Below are positions 16,538-25,818 of a stretch of DNA of 64,000 nucleotides, in pieces. Origin of the DNA: Bradyrhizobium canariense (GTDB taxonomy: Bacteria > Pseudomonadota > Alphaproteobacteria > Rhizobiales > Xanthobacteraceae). Each line of letters starts with the position of its first letter. The first letter of the stretch is position 1. The position numbers and the translations under genes are program-made. Where the stretch lies: the NCBI RefSeq assembly GCF_019402665.1, contig NZ_VSST01000042.1, positions 224,414-288,413 of the forward strand, in the 5' to 3' direction. The notes under the pieces are model-generated. The model saw only the letters and a list, made by a program, of their open reading frames with translations. It had not been told where the DNA came from and ran no database searches.

Positions 16538-17560
16538 TCAAGCTTTGTCCGGCCCGACCCGCACCAGCTGCTTGCCGAAATTGGCCCCCTTCAGAAGGCC
16601 CATGAAGGCCTCAGGCGCGCTCTCCAGGCCCTCGGTGACGAACTCCTTGTACTTGACCTTGCCCTCGCGGACCCAGCCGGACATGTCGCGCAGGAAGTCG
16701 CCATGGCGGGAGGCGAAGTCGGAGACGATGAAGCCGCGGAAGGTCAGCCGCTTGGTCAGCGTCGCGCGCATCATGCTGGCGGCCCATTTCGGCGGCTTCG
16801 CTTCAGTGTCGTTGTAGTGGGCGATGAGGCCGCAGACGGGTACGCGCGCAAACGCATTGAGCAGCGGGAAGACCGCCTCGAACACGGCGCCGCCGACATT
16901 CTCGAAATAGACGTCGATGCCTTTCGGGCAGGCGTCCTTCAGCTTCGCCGCGAGATCGGGATCGCGGTGATCGATGCAGGCGTCGAAGCCGAGCTCCTTC
17001 ACGACGAAATCACATTTGTCCTTGCCGCCGGCGATTCCAACCGCGCGTGCGCCCTTGATCTTCGCGATCTGTCCCACGGCCGAACCGACCGCACCGGAGG
17101 CACCGGCGACGACGACGGTCTCGCCCGCTTGCGGCTTGCCGATATCGAGCAGGCCCGTGTAGGCGGTCATGCCGGGCATGCCCAGCACGCCGACGGCCGT
17201 CGAGATCGGCGCGAGCTTCGGGTCGATCTTGTTCAGCCCCTTGCCGTCGGAGATCGCGTGCGTCTGCCAGCCCGCGCGCGAGAGTACGATGTCGCCCTTG
17301 GCGAAGTTCGGATTGTTGGAGGCTGCGACCTCGCAGACCGTACCGGCTTCCATCACGCCGCCGACCGGCACCGGGGTCGCGTAGGACGGACCGTCGCTCA
17401 TGCGCCCGCGCATATAGGGATCGAGCGAGAGCCAGATCGTGCGCAGCAGGACTTCGCCTGCGGCGGGCGTCGGTACAGCGAATTCCTCGATGCGGAAATC
17501 GGACGGCTTTGGCTCGCCGACGGGACGCGCCGCGAGAACGATGCGTTTGCCTTGGGACAT
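16538..17560 (-). CDS. NADP-dependent oxidoreductase (zinc-free MDR, CurA/PTGR-like)
   Basis: 340 residues, ATG after an AGGAGG-type site. The N-terminal GroES-like half has Ser-Leu-Asp-Pro-Tyr-Met-Arg-Gly-Arg-Met, typical of the leukotriene-B4 dehydrogenase/CurA branch. The nucleotide-binding half has Ala-Gly-Ala-Ser-Gly-Ala-Val-Gly-Ser, then Gly-Gly-x-Asp-Lys-Cys and Tyr-Phe-Glu-Asn-Val-Gly-Gly. Zinc-binding cysteines are absent. Such enzymes reduce alpha,beta-unsaturated ketones or aldehydes with NADPH. A GC hairpin just beyond the stop (16510-16526) lacks a clear T-run. Confidence 0.9.
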   Translation of the reverse strand: MSQGKRIVLAARPVGEPKPSDFRIEEFAVPTPAAGEVLLRTIWLSLDPYMRGRMSDGPSYATPVPVGGVMEAGTVCEVAASNNPNFAKGDIVLSRAGWQTHAISDGKGLNKIDPKLAPISTAVGVLGMPGMTAYTGLLDIGKPQAGETVVVAGASGAVGSAVGQIAKIKGARAVGIAGGKDKCDFVVKELGFDACIDHRDPDLAAKLKDACPKGIDVYFENVGGAVFEAVFPLLNAFARVPVCGLIAHYNDTEAKPPKWAASMMRATLTKRLTFRGFIVSDFASRHGDFLRDMSGWVREGKVKYKEFVTEGLESAPEAFMGLLKGANFGKQLVRVGPDKA

Positions 17561-17692
17561 GTTGGCTTCCTCCTGATTATGCTTCGGCGCGAACGGAAGC
17601 GGAGGGAGCGGAGCACGTCAATACAAAAGCGACGGAGCGTAGTTGCAGGACAGCGCCGCAAATGGAGTTTGGTACACACCAACCGCGCCCTC

Positions 17693-17802
17693 GCTGTCAT
17701 CGCCCGACTTGATCGGGCGATCCACTATTCCAGAGGCGGTCGTGGTTGAGCCGAGAGGCCGCGGCGTACTGGATGCCCCGGTCAAGCCGGGGCATGACAG
17801 CG
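17693..17802. repeat. dispersed palindromic repeat, family A, copy 2
   Basis: The same gctgtcat ... atgacagc outer ends as copy 1. The inner hairpins differ (cgcccgacttgatcgggcg on the left, gccccggtcaagccggggc on the right). It lies between guaB and the MDR reductase. Confidence 0.82.
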
Positions 17803-17815
17803 GAATGTGGAGCGC

Positions 17816-19306
17816 CTAACCCCCGCCCGGATAGTTCGGCGCCTCGCGCGTAATGGTGACGTCGTGGACGTGGCTCTCGCGCAGGCCCGCGCCGGTGATA
17901 CGCACGAACTGCGCCTTCTTGTGCAAGTCCTGGAGCGTGCCTGCACCGACATAGCCCATCGCGGCGCGCAGGCCGCCGGCGAGCTGGTGCATGACGTTGC
18001 CGACCGGGCCCTTGTAAGGCACCTGGCCTTCTATGCCTTCGGGCACGAGCTTGAGCGTGTCCTTGATGTCCTGCTGGAAGTAGCGGTCGGCCGAGCCGCG
18101 CGCCATCGCGCCGACCGAACCCATGCCGCGATAGGCCTTATAGGAGCGGCCCTGCCACAAGAACACCTCACCGGGCGTCTCATCGGTGCCGGCGAGCAAC
18201 GAGCCGACCATCGCGATGTCGGCACCGGCAGCAAGCGCCTTGGCAAGGTCGCCGGAGAACTTGATGCCGCCGTCGGCGATCACGGGGATGTCGGACTTCT
18301 TCGCCGCTTCCACCGCATCCATGATCGCGGTGAGCTGGGGCACACCGACGCCGGCGACGATGCGCGTGGTGCAGATCGAGCCCGGGCCGATGCCGACCTT
18401 GATGCAGTCCGCGCCAGCATCGATCAGCGCCTGCGCACCCTCCGAGGTCGCGACGTTGCCGGCAACGACCTGCACGGAATTGGACAGGCGCTTGATGCGG
18501 TTGACCGCATGGAGCACGTGACGGGAATGACCGTGCGCGGTGTCGACCACGACGAGATCGACGCCCGCATCGATCAGCCGCTCGGTGCGCTCGAAGCCGC
18601 TATCACCGACCGTGGTGGCGGCGGCGACGCGCAGGCGGCCCTGCGCGTCCTTGCAGGCCAGCGGATGGGCGACCGCCTTCTCCATGTCCTTCACGGTGAC
18701 CAGACCGACGCAGCGATACTGCTCGTCGACCACGAGCAGCTTCTCGATGCGGTGCTGATGCAGCATCCGCCGTGCCTCGTCCTGGCTGACATTCTCGCGC
18801 ACCGTGACGAGACCTTCATGCGTCATCAGCTCGGAGATTTTTTGCTGGCGGTCGGTGGCGAAGCGGACGTCGCGGTTGGTGAGGATGCCGACCAGCTTGC
18901 CCGGCGTGGACTTGCCGGCACCGGTGACGACGGGAATGCCGGAGATACCGTGATCGCTCATCAGCTTGAGCGCGTCGTCCAGCGTGGCGTCGGGGCTGAT
19001 GGTGAGCGGGTTCACCACCATGCCCGACTCGTAGCGCTTGACCTGCCGCACCTGGGCGGCCTGCCCTTCGGGATCGAAATTGCGGTGGATGACGCCGATG
19101 CCGCCGGCCTGCGCCATGGCGATCGCCATGCGGGCTTCGGTGACCGTGTCCATGGCGGAGGCCATGATCGGGATGTTGAGCGGAATGGCGCGGGTGACGC
19201 GAGAGCGGATGTCGACCTCGCCCGGCATGACGTCGGACAGGCCCGGCTTCAGCAGCACGTCGTCGAACGTAAGGGCTTCGCGAATGCCTTGTTGCACGGT
19301 GGCCAT
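17816..19306 (-). CDS. guaB: inosine-5'-monophosphate dehydrogenase
   Basis: 496 residues from the ATG at 19306, which has a GAAGGAG ribosome site; 31 upstream codons of open frame are rejected. The catalytic loop Gly-Pro-Gly-Ser-Ile-Cys-Thr-Thr-Arg sits near residue 300, and two CBS domains interrupt the TIM barrel (roughly 95-210). The flap Arg-Gly-Met-Gly-Ser-Val-Gly is present. The enzyme oxidises IMP to XMP with NAD, the step before GuaA. Here guaA is about 7 kb away rather than adjacent. Confidence 0.97.
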   Translation of the reverse strand: MATVQQGIREALTFDDVLLKPGLSDVMPGEVDIRSRVTRAIPLNIPIMASAMDTVTEARMAIAMAQAGGIGVIHRNFDPEGQAAQVRQVKRYESGMVVNPLTISPDATLDDALKLMSDHGISGIPVVTGAGKSTPGKLVGILTNRDVRFATDRQQKISELMTHEGLVTVRENVSQDEARRMLHQHRIEKLLVVDEQYRCVGLVTVKDMEKAVAHPLACKDAQGRLRVAAATTVGDSGFERTERLIDAGVDLVVVDTAHGHSRHVLHAVNRIKRLSNSVQVVAGNVATSEGAQALIDAGADCIKVGIGPGSICTTRIVAGVGVPQLTAIMDAVEAAKKSDIPVIADGGIKFSGDLAKALAAGADIAMVGSLLAGTDETPGEVFLWQGRSYKAYRGMGSVGAMARGSADRYFQQDIKDTLKLVPEGIEGQVPYKGPVGNVMHQLAGGLRAAMGYVGAGTLQDLHKKAQFVRITGAGLRESHVHDVTITREAPNYPGGG

Positions 19307-19696
19307 GTGCCAACTCCTTCCGCGGCCCTGCCGCAAATAGCTATGGATGAGCGCCGCCCTCGGCGTACCTTGCGGCAACGCCGGAGAATCGGAGCCCATC
19401 GGTGGGGTTGACGCGGGTCGATAGCACGGGTGGACGACGAATCAAAGCAAATCGGACCGCCGGCCAGCCATGCACAGGCTTTTTAGGCAGATTCAGCGGG
19501 GGATAGCCTCGCGGCGCCTCGTACTGGCGAACGGCGTCCCCGTGCCGGCCGATCATCACGGTCTCCGGCGCGGGCGCACTCACCTCGGGTCACGCAGGAT
19601 TTAGGTGCTATGCGTCGATCCGCAATGGTCGCGGCCCAGTGCCGGTGATAAGCCGCAATTCTCGCCCTTCCTTCCGATTTCCATTACCAATCCGTT
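19307..19696. other. 390-base intergenic region between guaB and an MFS gene
   Basis: The region holds the divergent start regions of guaB (minus) and the MFS exporter (plus). A GTG-initiated minus-strand frame of 80 codons (19341-19583) has no convincing ribosome site or family, and I do not call it. No riboswitch-like fold was recognised. Confidence 0.4.
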
Positions 19697-21187
19697 ATGG
19701 TCGACAAGCAACGCGTCATTCCGCTGATCGTGGCCACTGCTCTCTTCATGGAGAACATGGACTCGACGGTGATCGCCACGTCGCTGCCCGCGATCGCAGC
19801 CGACATCGGCACCAGCCCATTGACGCTCAAGCTCGCGATCACCTCCTATCTGCTGTCGCTTGCGGTGTTCATCCCGGCGAGCGGCTGGACCGCCGACCGG
19901 TTCGGCGCGCGCATGGTGTTTGCGATTGCCGTCGGCGTATTCATGGTCGGCTCGGTCGGCTGCGCGCTCTCGACATCGGTCACCGATTTCGTGTTCGCGC
20001 GCATCCTGCAAGGCATGGGCGGGGCGATGATGACGCCGGTCGGGCGCCTCGTGCTGTTGCGGTCGGTCGATAAGAGCGCGCTGGTCAATGCCATGGCGTG
20101 GGTGACGGTTCCTGCCCTGATCGGCCCCGTGATCGGGCCGCCGCTCGGCGGCTTCATCACGACCTATGCGTCCTGGCACTGGATCTTCCTGATCAACATC
20201 CCGATCGGGTTGCTCGGCATCTTCATGGCCTTGCGCTTCATCGATCCCATCAAAAGCGAGGAACGAGAGCCGTTCGACCTCTACGGCATGGTGCTCGCGG
20301 GCCTCGGGCTCGCCGGCATCGCCTTCGGGCTGTCGGTTGCCGGACTCAATCTGCTGCCATGGAGCACAGTTGCCGCCCTGGTCGTCGGCGGATCAATCTC
20401 GATGACACTGTATGTCCTTCACGCGCGGCGAACGGGGTCGCCGGTGCTGGACTTCACGCTGCTGAGGCTGCCGACGCTACGCGCCGCCGTTCTCGGCGGA
20501 TTCATGTTCCGGCTCGGCATCGGCGCGCTGCCGTTCCTGTTGCCGCTGCTGATGCAGATCGGCTTCGGCCTCTCGCCGTTCAAGTCCGGCCTCGTCACGT
20601 TTGGCTCCTCGCTCGGCGCCATGGGCATGAAGGCGCTGGCCGCACGCATCATCCGCGCCTTCGGCTTCCGCAACCTGATGACGGTGAACGCGATCATCAG
20701 TGCCGTCTTTCTCGCCGCCTGCGCCCTCTTCACCGTGACGACGCCGCTGCTGATCATCATGATCATCCTGGTGGTCGGCGGCTTCTTCCGTTCGCTCGAG
20801 TTCACCGCGATCAACACGGTTGCCTATGCCGAGGTCGAGCAGGCGCAGATGAGCCGCGCCACCACGCTCGTCAGCGTCAACCAGCAGCTCGCGGTCTCGG
20901 CCGGCGTCGCCGTCGGCGCCGCGTCCGTGGAGACGACGATGTGGCTCAGCCACGTCAGCGAGCTCAACGCCACCGTGTTCGCGCCGGCCTTCGTCGTGGT
21001 CGCGCTCACCTCGGCGGCATCGAGCTGGTTCTTCTGGCAGATGCCCGCCGATGCCGGCCACGAAGTCTCCGGCCGCAAGGCCGTGGAGATCGCGAGCCGC
21101 AAGGGTGCCGGCAAGGGCGCGGCCAAGGCGGCCGTCAAAGCCGCGACCGAGGATACCCAGGACGTGCGGGATCAGCGGCTGGGGTAG
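19697..21187 (+). CDS. MFS exporter, DHA2 (EmrB/QacA-like)
   Basis: 496 residues with about 14 hydrophobic segments. It opens with the DHA2-type Asn-Met-Asp-Ser-Thr-Val-Ile-Ala-Thr-Ser-Leu-Pro motif in helix 1, and has Asp-Arg-Phe-Gly-Ala-Arg after helix 2 and Gly-Pro-x-Ile-Gly-Pro-Pro-Leu-Gly-Gly (motif C, antiporters) in helix 5. This predicts proton-coupled efflux across the inner membrane. The last 50 residues form an unusual Lys/Ala-rich cytoplasmic tail. No adjacent membrane-fusion protein or regulator is present, so the substrate is open. Confidence 0.88.
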   Translation: MVDKQRVIPLIVATALFMENMDSTVIATSLPAIAADIGTSPLTLKLAITSYLLSLAVFIPASGWTADRFGARMVFAIAVGVFMVGSVGCALSTSVTDFVFARILQGMGGAMMTPVGRLVLLRSVDKSALVNAMAWVTVPALIGPVIGPPLGGFITTYASWHWIFLINIPIGLLGIFMALRFIDPIKSEEREPFDLYGMVLAGLGLAGIAFGLSVAGLNLLPWSTVAALVVGGSISMTLYVLHARRTGSPVLDFTLLRLPTLRAAVLGGFMFRLGIGALPFLLPLLMQIGFGLSPFKSGLVTFGSSLGAMGMKALAARIIRAFGFRNLMTVNAIISAVFLAACALFTVTTPLLIIMIILVVGGFFRSLEFTAINTVAYAEVEQAQMSRATTLVSVNQQLAVSAGVAVGAASVETTMWLSHVSELNATVFAPAFVVVALTSAASSWFFWQMPADAGHEVSGRKAVEIASRKGAGKGAAKAAVKAATEDTQDVRDQRLG

Positions 21188-21194
21188 CCTATCT

Positions 21195-21281
21195 CGTCAT
21201 TGCGAGCGAAGCGAAGCAATCCAGAATCCCTCCGCGGAGACAGTCTGGATTGCTTCGTCGCAAGAGCTCCTCGCAATGACG
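21195..21281. repeat. dispersed palindromic repeat, family B, copy 1
   Basis: Inverted ends cgtcattgcgag ... ctcgcaatgacg enclose gaagcaatccag ... ctggattgcttc. About 87 bases. A close relative lies at 40227. It sits between convergent genes and could form a long hairpin in RNA from either strand. Confidence 0.85.
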
Positions 21282-21291
21282 GAGTTTGTTG

Positions 21292-21978
21292 CTATTCCGT
21301 CGCCCCGCCCCGAAATCCCGTCGCCAGCACGTAGCGCTCCGAGGAATCTGCACGGCTTGCGGCCGGCTTGACGTGACGCACTGTTGCGAAATCGCGCTTG
21401 AGCTGGGCGAGCAGCTCGGCGTCGGCGCCGCTCTGGAACGCCTTCGCCAGGAAGGTCCCGCCCGGCTTCAGCACATCGCAGGCGAACGCGGCGGCGGTCT
21501 CGATCAGGCCGACGATGCGAAGCTGGTCGGTCTTGCGGTGGCCGGTGGTGTTGGCGGCCATGTCGGACATCACGATGTCGGCGCCGCCGTCGAGCATGGC
21601 CTTGAGCTTGTCCGGCGCGTCATTGTCCATGAAGTCGAGCTGCGCGAACTCGACGCCGGCGATTTCGGGGATTTCCAGCAGGTCGATTGCGATGACCTTG
21701 CCCTTGCCGTCGACCGAGCCGACGCGCTTGGCGGCGATCTGGCTCCAGCCACCCGGCGCCGCACCGAGATCGACCACCGCCATGCCGTGCTTGAGTAGCC
21801 GGTATTTGTCGTCGATCTCCAGCAGCTTGAAAGCGGCGCGCGAGCGATAACCCAGCGCCTTCGCCTTCACCACATAGGGATCGTTGAGCTGCCGCTCCAG
21901 CCAGAGCTTCGACGACAATTTTCGCTTGCCGTGGGTCTTGACCTGGACGTGCAAGCGGCCGGTGGTGTCCTTGGCCAT
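21292..21978 (-). CDS. rlmE: 23S rRNA (uridine-2'-O)-methyltransferase RlmE
   Basis: 228 residues, RrmJ/FtsJ family. The SAM-binding motif is Val-Asp-Leu-Gly-Ala-Ala-Pro-Gly-Gly-Trp-Ser. The catalytic K-D-K-E set is visible: Lys in Ser-Arg-Ala-Ala-Phe-Lys, Asp in Ser-Asp-Met-Ala-Ala-Asn, Lys in Phe-Leu-Ala-Lys-Ala-Phe, and Glu in Ser-Ser-Glu-Arg-Tyr. It should methylate the A-loop uridine (U2552 in E. coli numbering) of 23S rRNA. The start lies 1 base beyond the ppx stop, with its ribosome site (GGAGCTGG) inside ppx, so the two are translationally linked. Confidence 0.95.
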   Translation of the reverse strand: MAKDTTGRLHVQVKTHGKRKLSSKLWLERQLNDPYVVKAKALGYRSRAAFKLLEIDDKYRLLKHGMAVVDLGAAPGGWSQIAAKRVGSVDGKGKVIAIDLLEIPEIAGVEFAQLDFMDNDAPDKLKAMLDGGADIVMSDMAANTTGHRKTDQLRIVGLIETAAAFACDVLKPGGTFLAKAFQSGADAELLAQLKRDFATVRHVKPAASRADSSERYVLATGFRGGATE

Positions 21979-21979
21979 C

Positions 21980-23047
21980 TCACCAGCTCCTGAGCGCGCC
22001 GTCTTCGCGCATCATCTCGACCAGCATGCCTTCGCGGAGGCCCCGGTCGGCGACGCGCAGGCGCGGCAGCGGAAAGGCGCGGCGGATCGCGTCGAGGATG
22101 GCGCAGCCGGCCAGCACGAGATCGGCGCGCTCGATACTGATGCAGCTGTTGGCGGCGCGCTCCTCGTAGCTCATGCCGAGCAGCTTGTTGATAGTCGCGG
22201 TGACGTCGGTATCGTTCATCCAGACGCTATCGATGCGGCGGCGGTCGTAGCGCGCGAGGTTGAGATGGATGCCGGCGAGCGTCGTCACCGTGCCTGAGGT
22301 GCCGAGCAGATGCATGTCGGCGAGATCGCCGCCATGCTGTTCGGCGAACGGCCTGATGTGATGGGCGACCTCGCGCTCCATCGCGGCGTAGATCTCCGGC
22401 GTCACGTCGCGTCCGCCGAACTGCTCGGCAAGCGTGACCACGCCGAATGGAATGGACATCCAGGCTTTGATGCGCGGCTCCGGATTTGCGGCGTCACGCT
22501 CGATCCGTACCAGCTCGGTCGAGCCGCCGCCGATGTCGAACAGGATTGCGCCGCGCCCCCTGGGATCGACCAGCGGCGAGCAGCCGAGCACGGCGAGCGC
22601 CGCCTCGGTCTCGCGGTCGATTACCTCGAGCTCGATTCCGGTCTCGGCAGCGACGCGGCTGCGAAAGCCTTCGGCGTTCGAGGCGGCGCGGCAGGCTTCG
22701 GTGGCGATCAGCCGCAACCGCCGCGCTTTGCGCAGGTTGATCTTGTCGCGGCAGATGCCGAGCGCCACGATGGCGCGCTCGATCGCGGCCTCGCTGATGC
22801 ACCCCGTTGCCGAGACGCCCTCGCCGAGCCGGATGATGCGCGAGAAGGAATCGACCACGCGGAAGCCGTCGTGGGTCGGACAGGCGATCAGGAGCCTGCA
22901 ATTGTTGGTGCCGAGGTCGAGCGCCGCGTAGACGCCGGTTCCCGGCGCTTGCGCGCCGACGGCCGGTTCAGTGGCGAACGCCGCCGCCATCGACCCCAGC
23001 TCACCGTGCGGCGCAAGGCCGTCGCGGAGCCGCGTGTGGTCATTCAT
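21980..23047 (-). CDS. ppx: exopolyphosphatase / pppGpp phosphohydrolase (Ppx/GppA)
   Basis: 355 residues from the ATG at 23047; the frame is open further upstream but lacks family similarity. The ASKHA phosphate-binding motifs are intact: Ala-Leu-Asp-Leu-Gly-Thr-Asn-Asn-Cys near residue 42 and Phe-Asp-Ile-Gly-Gly-Gly-Ser-Thr-Glu near 185. At this length it lacks the long C-terminal HD-like extension of E. coli Ppx, as is common in alphaproteobacteria. It is expected to hydrolyse polyphosphate or pppGpp. It is in an operon with rlmE. Confidence 0.92.
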   Translation of the reverse strand: MNDHTRLRDGLAPHGELGSMAAAFATEPAVGAQAPGTGVYAALDLGTNNCRLLIACPTHDGFRVVDSFSRIIRLGEGVSATGCISEAAIERAIVALGICRDKINLRKARRLRLIATEACRAASNAEGFRSRVAAETGIELEVIDRETEAALAVLGCSPLVDPRGRGAILFDIGGGSTELVRIERDAANPEPRIKAWMSIPFGVVTLAEQFGGRDVTPEIYAAMEREVAHHIRPFAEQHGGDLADMHLLGTSGTVTTLAGIHLNLARYDRRRIDSVWMNDTDVTATINKLLGMSYEERAANSCISIERADLVLAGCAILDAIRRAFPLPRLRVADRGLREGMLVEMMREDGALRSW

Positions 23048-23258
23048 ACAAATTGTCTTTCCGCGGCCGGTTGGGCCGATCTGGAATTGCTTTTTCGCCT
23101 GAAACATTAGCAGCGCACCAATCCTGCGCAACAACGCATCACATGGGACCATGCCCATTCGTGCGTTGTCGTGAACGGGCCGGTGGGTTATTTTTGAGGG
23201 GTCCGGTCCCCAGGCGCCCCCCAAAACCGCGCAATTGCCGGCTTTTCAGGTCAATTCC

Positions 23259-25631
23259 ATGCAAGAACACACCAAATCCTCCACGCTCGAAAACGCTATT
23301 GCACTGCAAAAATATGGTGTCGGGCAGCCGGTCCGCCGCAAGGAGGACGATACGCTGGTGCGCGGCAAGGGCCGCTACACCGACGATTTCAACCTGCCCG
23401 GCCAGGCCTATGCCGTGATCGTCCGCTCGACCCATGCCCACGGCGTCATTCGCGGCATCAACGTCGACGCAGCCAGGGCGATACCGGGCGTGCTAGGGGT
23501 CTGGACCGGCAAAGACCTCGATGCGGCCGGCTACGGCCCCTTCACCTGCGGCCTGCCGCTGAAGAGCCGCGACGGCTCGCCCCTGCTCCAGACCAACCGC
23601 CAGCCGCTCGCAACCGACAAGGTCCGTTTCGTCGGCGATCCCGTCGCCTTCGTGGTGGCGGAGACGCTGGCCCAGGCGCGCGACGCGGCCGAGGCGGTCG
23701 AGCTCGACATCGAGCCGTTGCCGGCGGTGACCGATCCCGAGCAAGCCGCCAAACCCGGCGCGCCGCAGCTCTACGACCACATCCCGAACAATGTCGCGCT
23801 CGACTACCACTATGGCGACATCGAGAAGGTCAATGCGGCCTTCGCCGGCGCCGCTCACGTGACCAAGGTCGACATCGAAAACACCCGTGTCGCCGTGGTC
23901 TCGATGGAGCCGCGCGCCGGCCTTGCCTCCTACGACAAGAAGACCGAGCGTTACACCATCCAGATGCCGACGCAGGGCGTCGCCGGCAACCGCGCCAACC
24001 TCGCCAAGAACCTGAAGGTGCCGAACGAAAAGGTGCGCATCCTCACCGCCAATGTCGGCGGGTCCTTCGGCATGAAGAACGTCAACTATCCCGAGTACAT
24101 GTGCATCCTTTACGCGGCCAAGGAATTGGGGCGGCCGGTGAAATGGCTGGACGAACGCTCGACCAGCTTCTTGTCCGACAGCCACGGCCGTGCGCAGAAG
24201 ATTCACGCCGAGCTCGCGCTGGACGCCGAGGGGCATTTCCTCGCCGCCAAGCTCTCGGGCTACGGCAATCTCGGAGCCTACATCACTGGCGTTGCTCCCA
24301 GTCCGCTCTCGCTCAACACCAGCAAGAACTTTTCCAGCGTTTATCGCACGCCGCTGATGGCCGTCGATATCAAGACGGTGCTGACCAACACCACGCTGAT
24401 GGGCGCCTATCGCGGGGCCGGACGGCCCGAGGCCAACTACTACATGGAACGGTTGATCGACCGCGCCGCCGACGAGATGGGCATCAACCGCCTGACGATG
24501 CGCAAGCGCAACTTCATCAAGCAAAACCAGATGCCCTTCGCCGCGTCCTCCGGCGTCACCTATGACAGCGGCGACTTCCAGGCTGTCTTCAACAAGGCGC
24601 TCGAAATCTCCGACCACGAGAACTTTGCCAAGCGCAAGAAGGAGAGCAAGAAGGCCGGCAAGCTGCGTGGCATCGCTGTCGGTTCCTATCTGGAGGTGAC
24701 CGCACCTCCCGGCGTCGAGCTCGGCAAGATCGTGTTCGATCCCGATGGCTCGGTGCAGCTCATCACCGGTACGCTCGATTACGGTCAGGGCCACGCCACG
24801 CCGTTCGCGCAGGTGCTGTGCGAGCAGCTCGGCGTCCCCTTCGACAGCGTCAAGCTGGTGCAGGGCGACAGCGACATCGTGCACACCGGCAATGGCACCG
24901 GCGGCTCGCGCTCGATCACCGCGACCGGCATGGCGATCGTGGGCGCCGCCAAGCTCGTGATTGAAAAGGGCAAGCGCGCCGCCGCGCACATGCTGGAGGC
25001 ATCCGAAGCCGACATCGAATTCGAAGGCGGCAGTTTCACGATCGCCGGCACCGATCGCAGCGTCGACATCATGGAGCTCGCCAAACGCCTGCATGACAGC
25101 AAGATGCCTGAGGGCGTGCCCGACAGCCTCGACGTCGATCACACCAGCGAACCGGTGCCGTCGGCCTTCCCGAACGGCTGCCATGTCGCCGAAGTCGAGA
25201 TCGACCCCGAGACCGGCGTGGTGCAGATCGTGCGCTACAGCGCGGTCAACGATTTCGGAACGGTGATCAACCCGCTGCTGGTCGCGGGCCAGCTCCATGG
25301 CGGCGTCGTCCAGGGCATCGGCCAGGCGCTGATGGAGCACGTTCGCTACGACGAGAGCGGCCAGCCGATCACGGGCTCGCTGATGGACTACGCACTGCCC
25401 CGCGCCGAGGACGTTCCGAACATGACTGTCGGCGACCACCCGGTGCCGGCCACGACCAATCCGCTCGGCAGCAAGGGCTGCGGCGAAGCCGGCTGCGCCG
25501 GCAGCCTGTCCACGGTCGTGAACGCAGTGATCGACGCGCTCTCCGACTACGGCATCAAGCACATCGACATGCCGCTGACGCCGGAGCGTGTGTGGCGCGC
25601 GATCCAGGATGCGAAGGGGAAAGCGGCGTAG
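23259..25631 (+). CDS. xanthine-dehydrogenase-family molybdopterin subunit (form II CoxL)
   Basis: 790 residues from the ATG at 23259. It has the aldehyde oxidase/xanthine dehydrogenase a/b-hammerhead start (Arg-Lys-Glu-Asp-x2-Leu-Val-Arg-Gly-Lys-Gly-Arg-Tyr-Thr-Asp-Asp) followed by the molybdopterin-binding core. The active-site loop near residues 382-388 reads Ala-Tyr-Arg-Gly-Ala-Gly-Arg, the form II signature, not the Cys-containing loop of true CO dehydrogenases. The base-catalytic Glu is in Gly-Cys-Gly-Glu-Ala-Gly near 740. It hydroxylates an unknown aldehyde or heterocycle. No FAD subunit and no 2Fe-2S subunit lies beside it, which is unusual. Confidence 0.9.
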   Translation: MQEHTKSSTLENAIALQKYGVGQPVRRKEDDTLVRGKGRYTDDFNLPGQAYAVIVRSTHAHGVIRGINVDAARAIPGVLGVWTGKDLDAAGYGPFTCGLPLKSRDGSPLLQTNRQPLATDKVRFVGDPVAFVVAETLAQARDAAEAVELDIEPLPAVTDPEQAAKPGAPQLYDHIPNNVALDYHYGDIEKVNAAFAGAAHVTKVDIENTRVAVVSMEPRAGLASYDKKTERYTIQMPTQGVAGNRANLAKNLKVPNEKVRILTANVGGSFGMKNVNYPEYMCILYAAKELGRPVKWLDERSTSFLSDSHGRAQKIHAELALDAEGHFLAAKLSGYGNLGAYITGVAPSPLSLNTSKNFSSVYRTPLMAVDIKTVLTNTTLMGAYRGAGRPEANYYMERLIDRAADEMGINRLTMRKRNFIKQNQMPFAASSGVTYDSGDFQAVFNKALEISDHENFAKRKKESKKAGKLRGIAVGSYLEVTAPPGVELGKIVFDPDGSVQLITGTLDYGQGHATPFAQVLCEQLGVPFDSVKLVQGDSDIVHTGNGTGGSRSITATGMAIVGAAKLVIEKGKRAAAHMLEASEADIEFEGGSFTIAGTDRSVDIMELAKRLHDSKMPEGVPDSLDVDHTSEPVPSAFPNGCHVAEVEIDPETGVVQIVRYSAVNDFGTVINPLLVAGQLHGGVVQGIGQALMEHVRYDESGQPITGSLMDYALPRAEDVPNMTVGDHPVPATTNPLGSKGCGEAGCAGSLSTVVNAVIDALSDYGIKHIDMPLTPERVWRAIQDAKGKAA

Positions 25632-25659
25632 AGGGCATTCCATCGTCGCCAGAAACACC

Positions 25660-25785
25660 GCTGTCATCGTCCGTCTTGTGCGCACTTGCGCACTGGGGCG
25701 GACGATCCAGTATTCCAGAGACGGTCGTGGGATACGGAGATGCCTCAGCGTACTGGATTCCGCGCCTTCGCGTGGAATGACAGCG
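25660..25785. repeat. dispersed palindromic repeat, family A, copy 3
   Basis: gctgtcat ... atccagtattccag ... cgtactggatt ... aatgacagcg. About 126 bases, with a longer centre than the other copies. The left inner hairpin is degenerate (gtgcgcacttgcgcac). Confidence 0.78.
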
Positions 25786-25818
25786 CGCGTGAGGACGCGC
25801 TGTGCCCTTACCCCGTGC

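Noticed and set aside
17807..19411. 534-codon plus-strand frame opposite guaB
   Set aside because: Antisense shadow of guaB with no family likeness.
19341..19583. Minus-strand frame of 80 codons upstream of guaB
   Set aside because: GTG start without a convincing ribosome site, no recognisable domain, and it lies where the guaB promoter should be.
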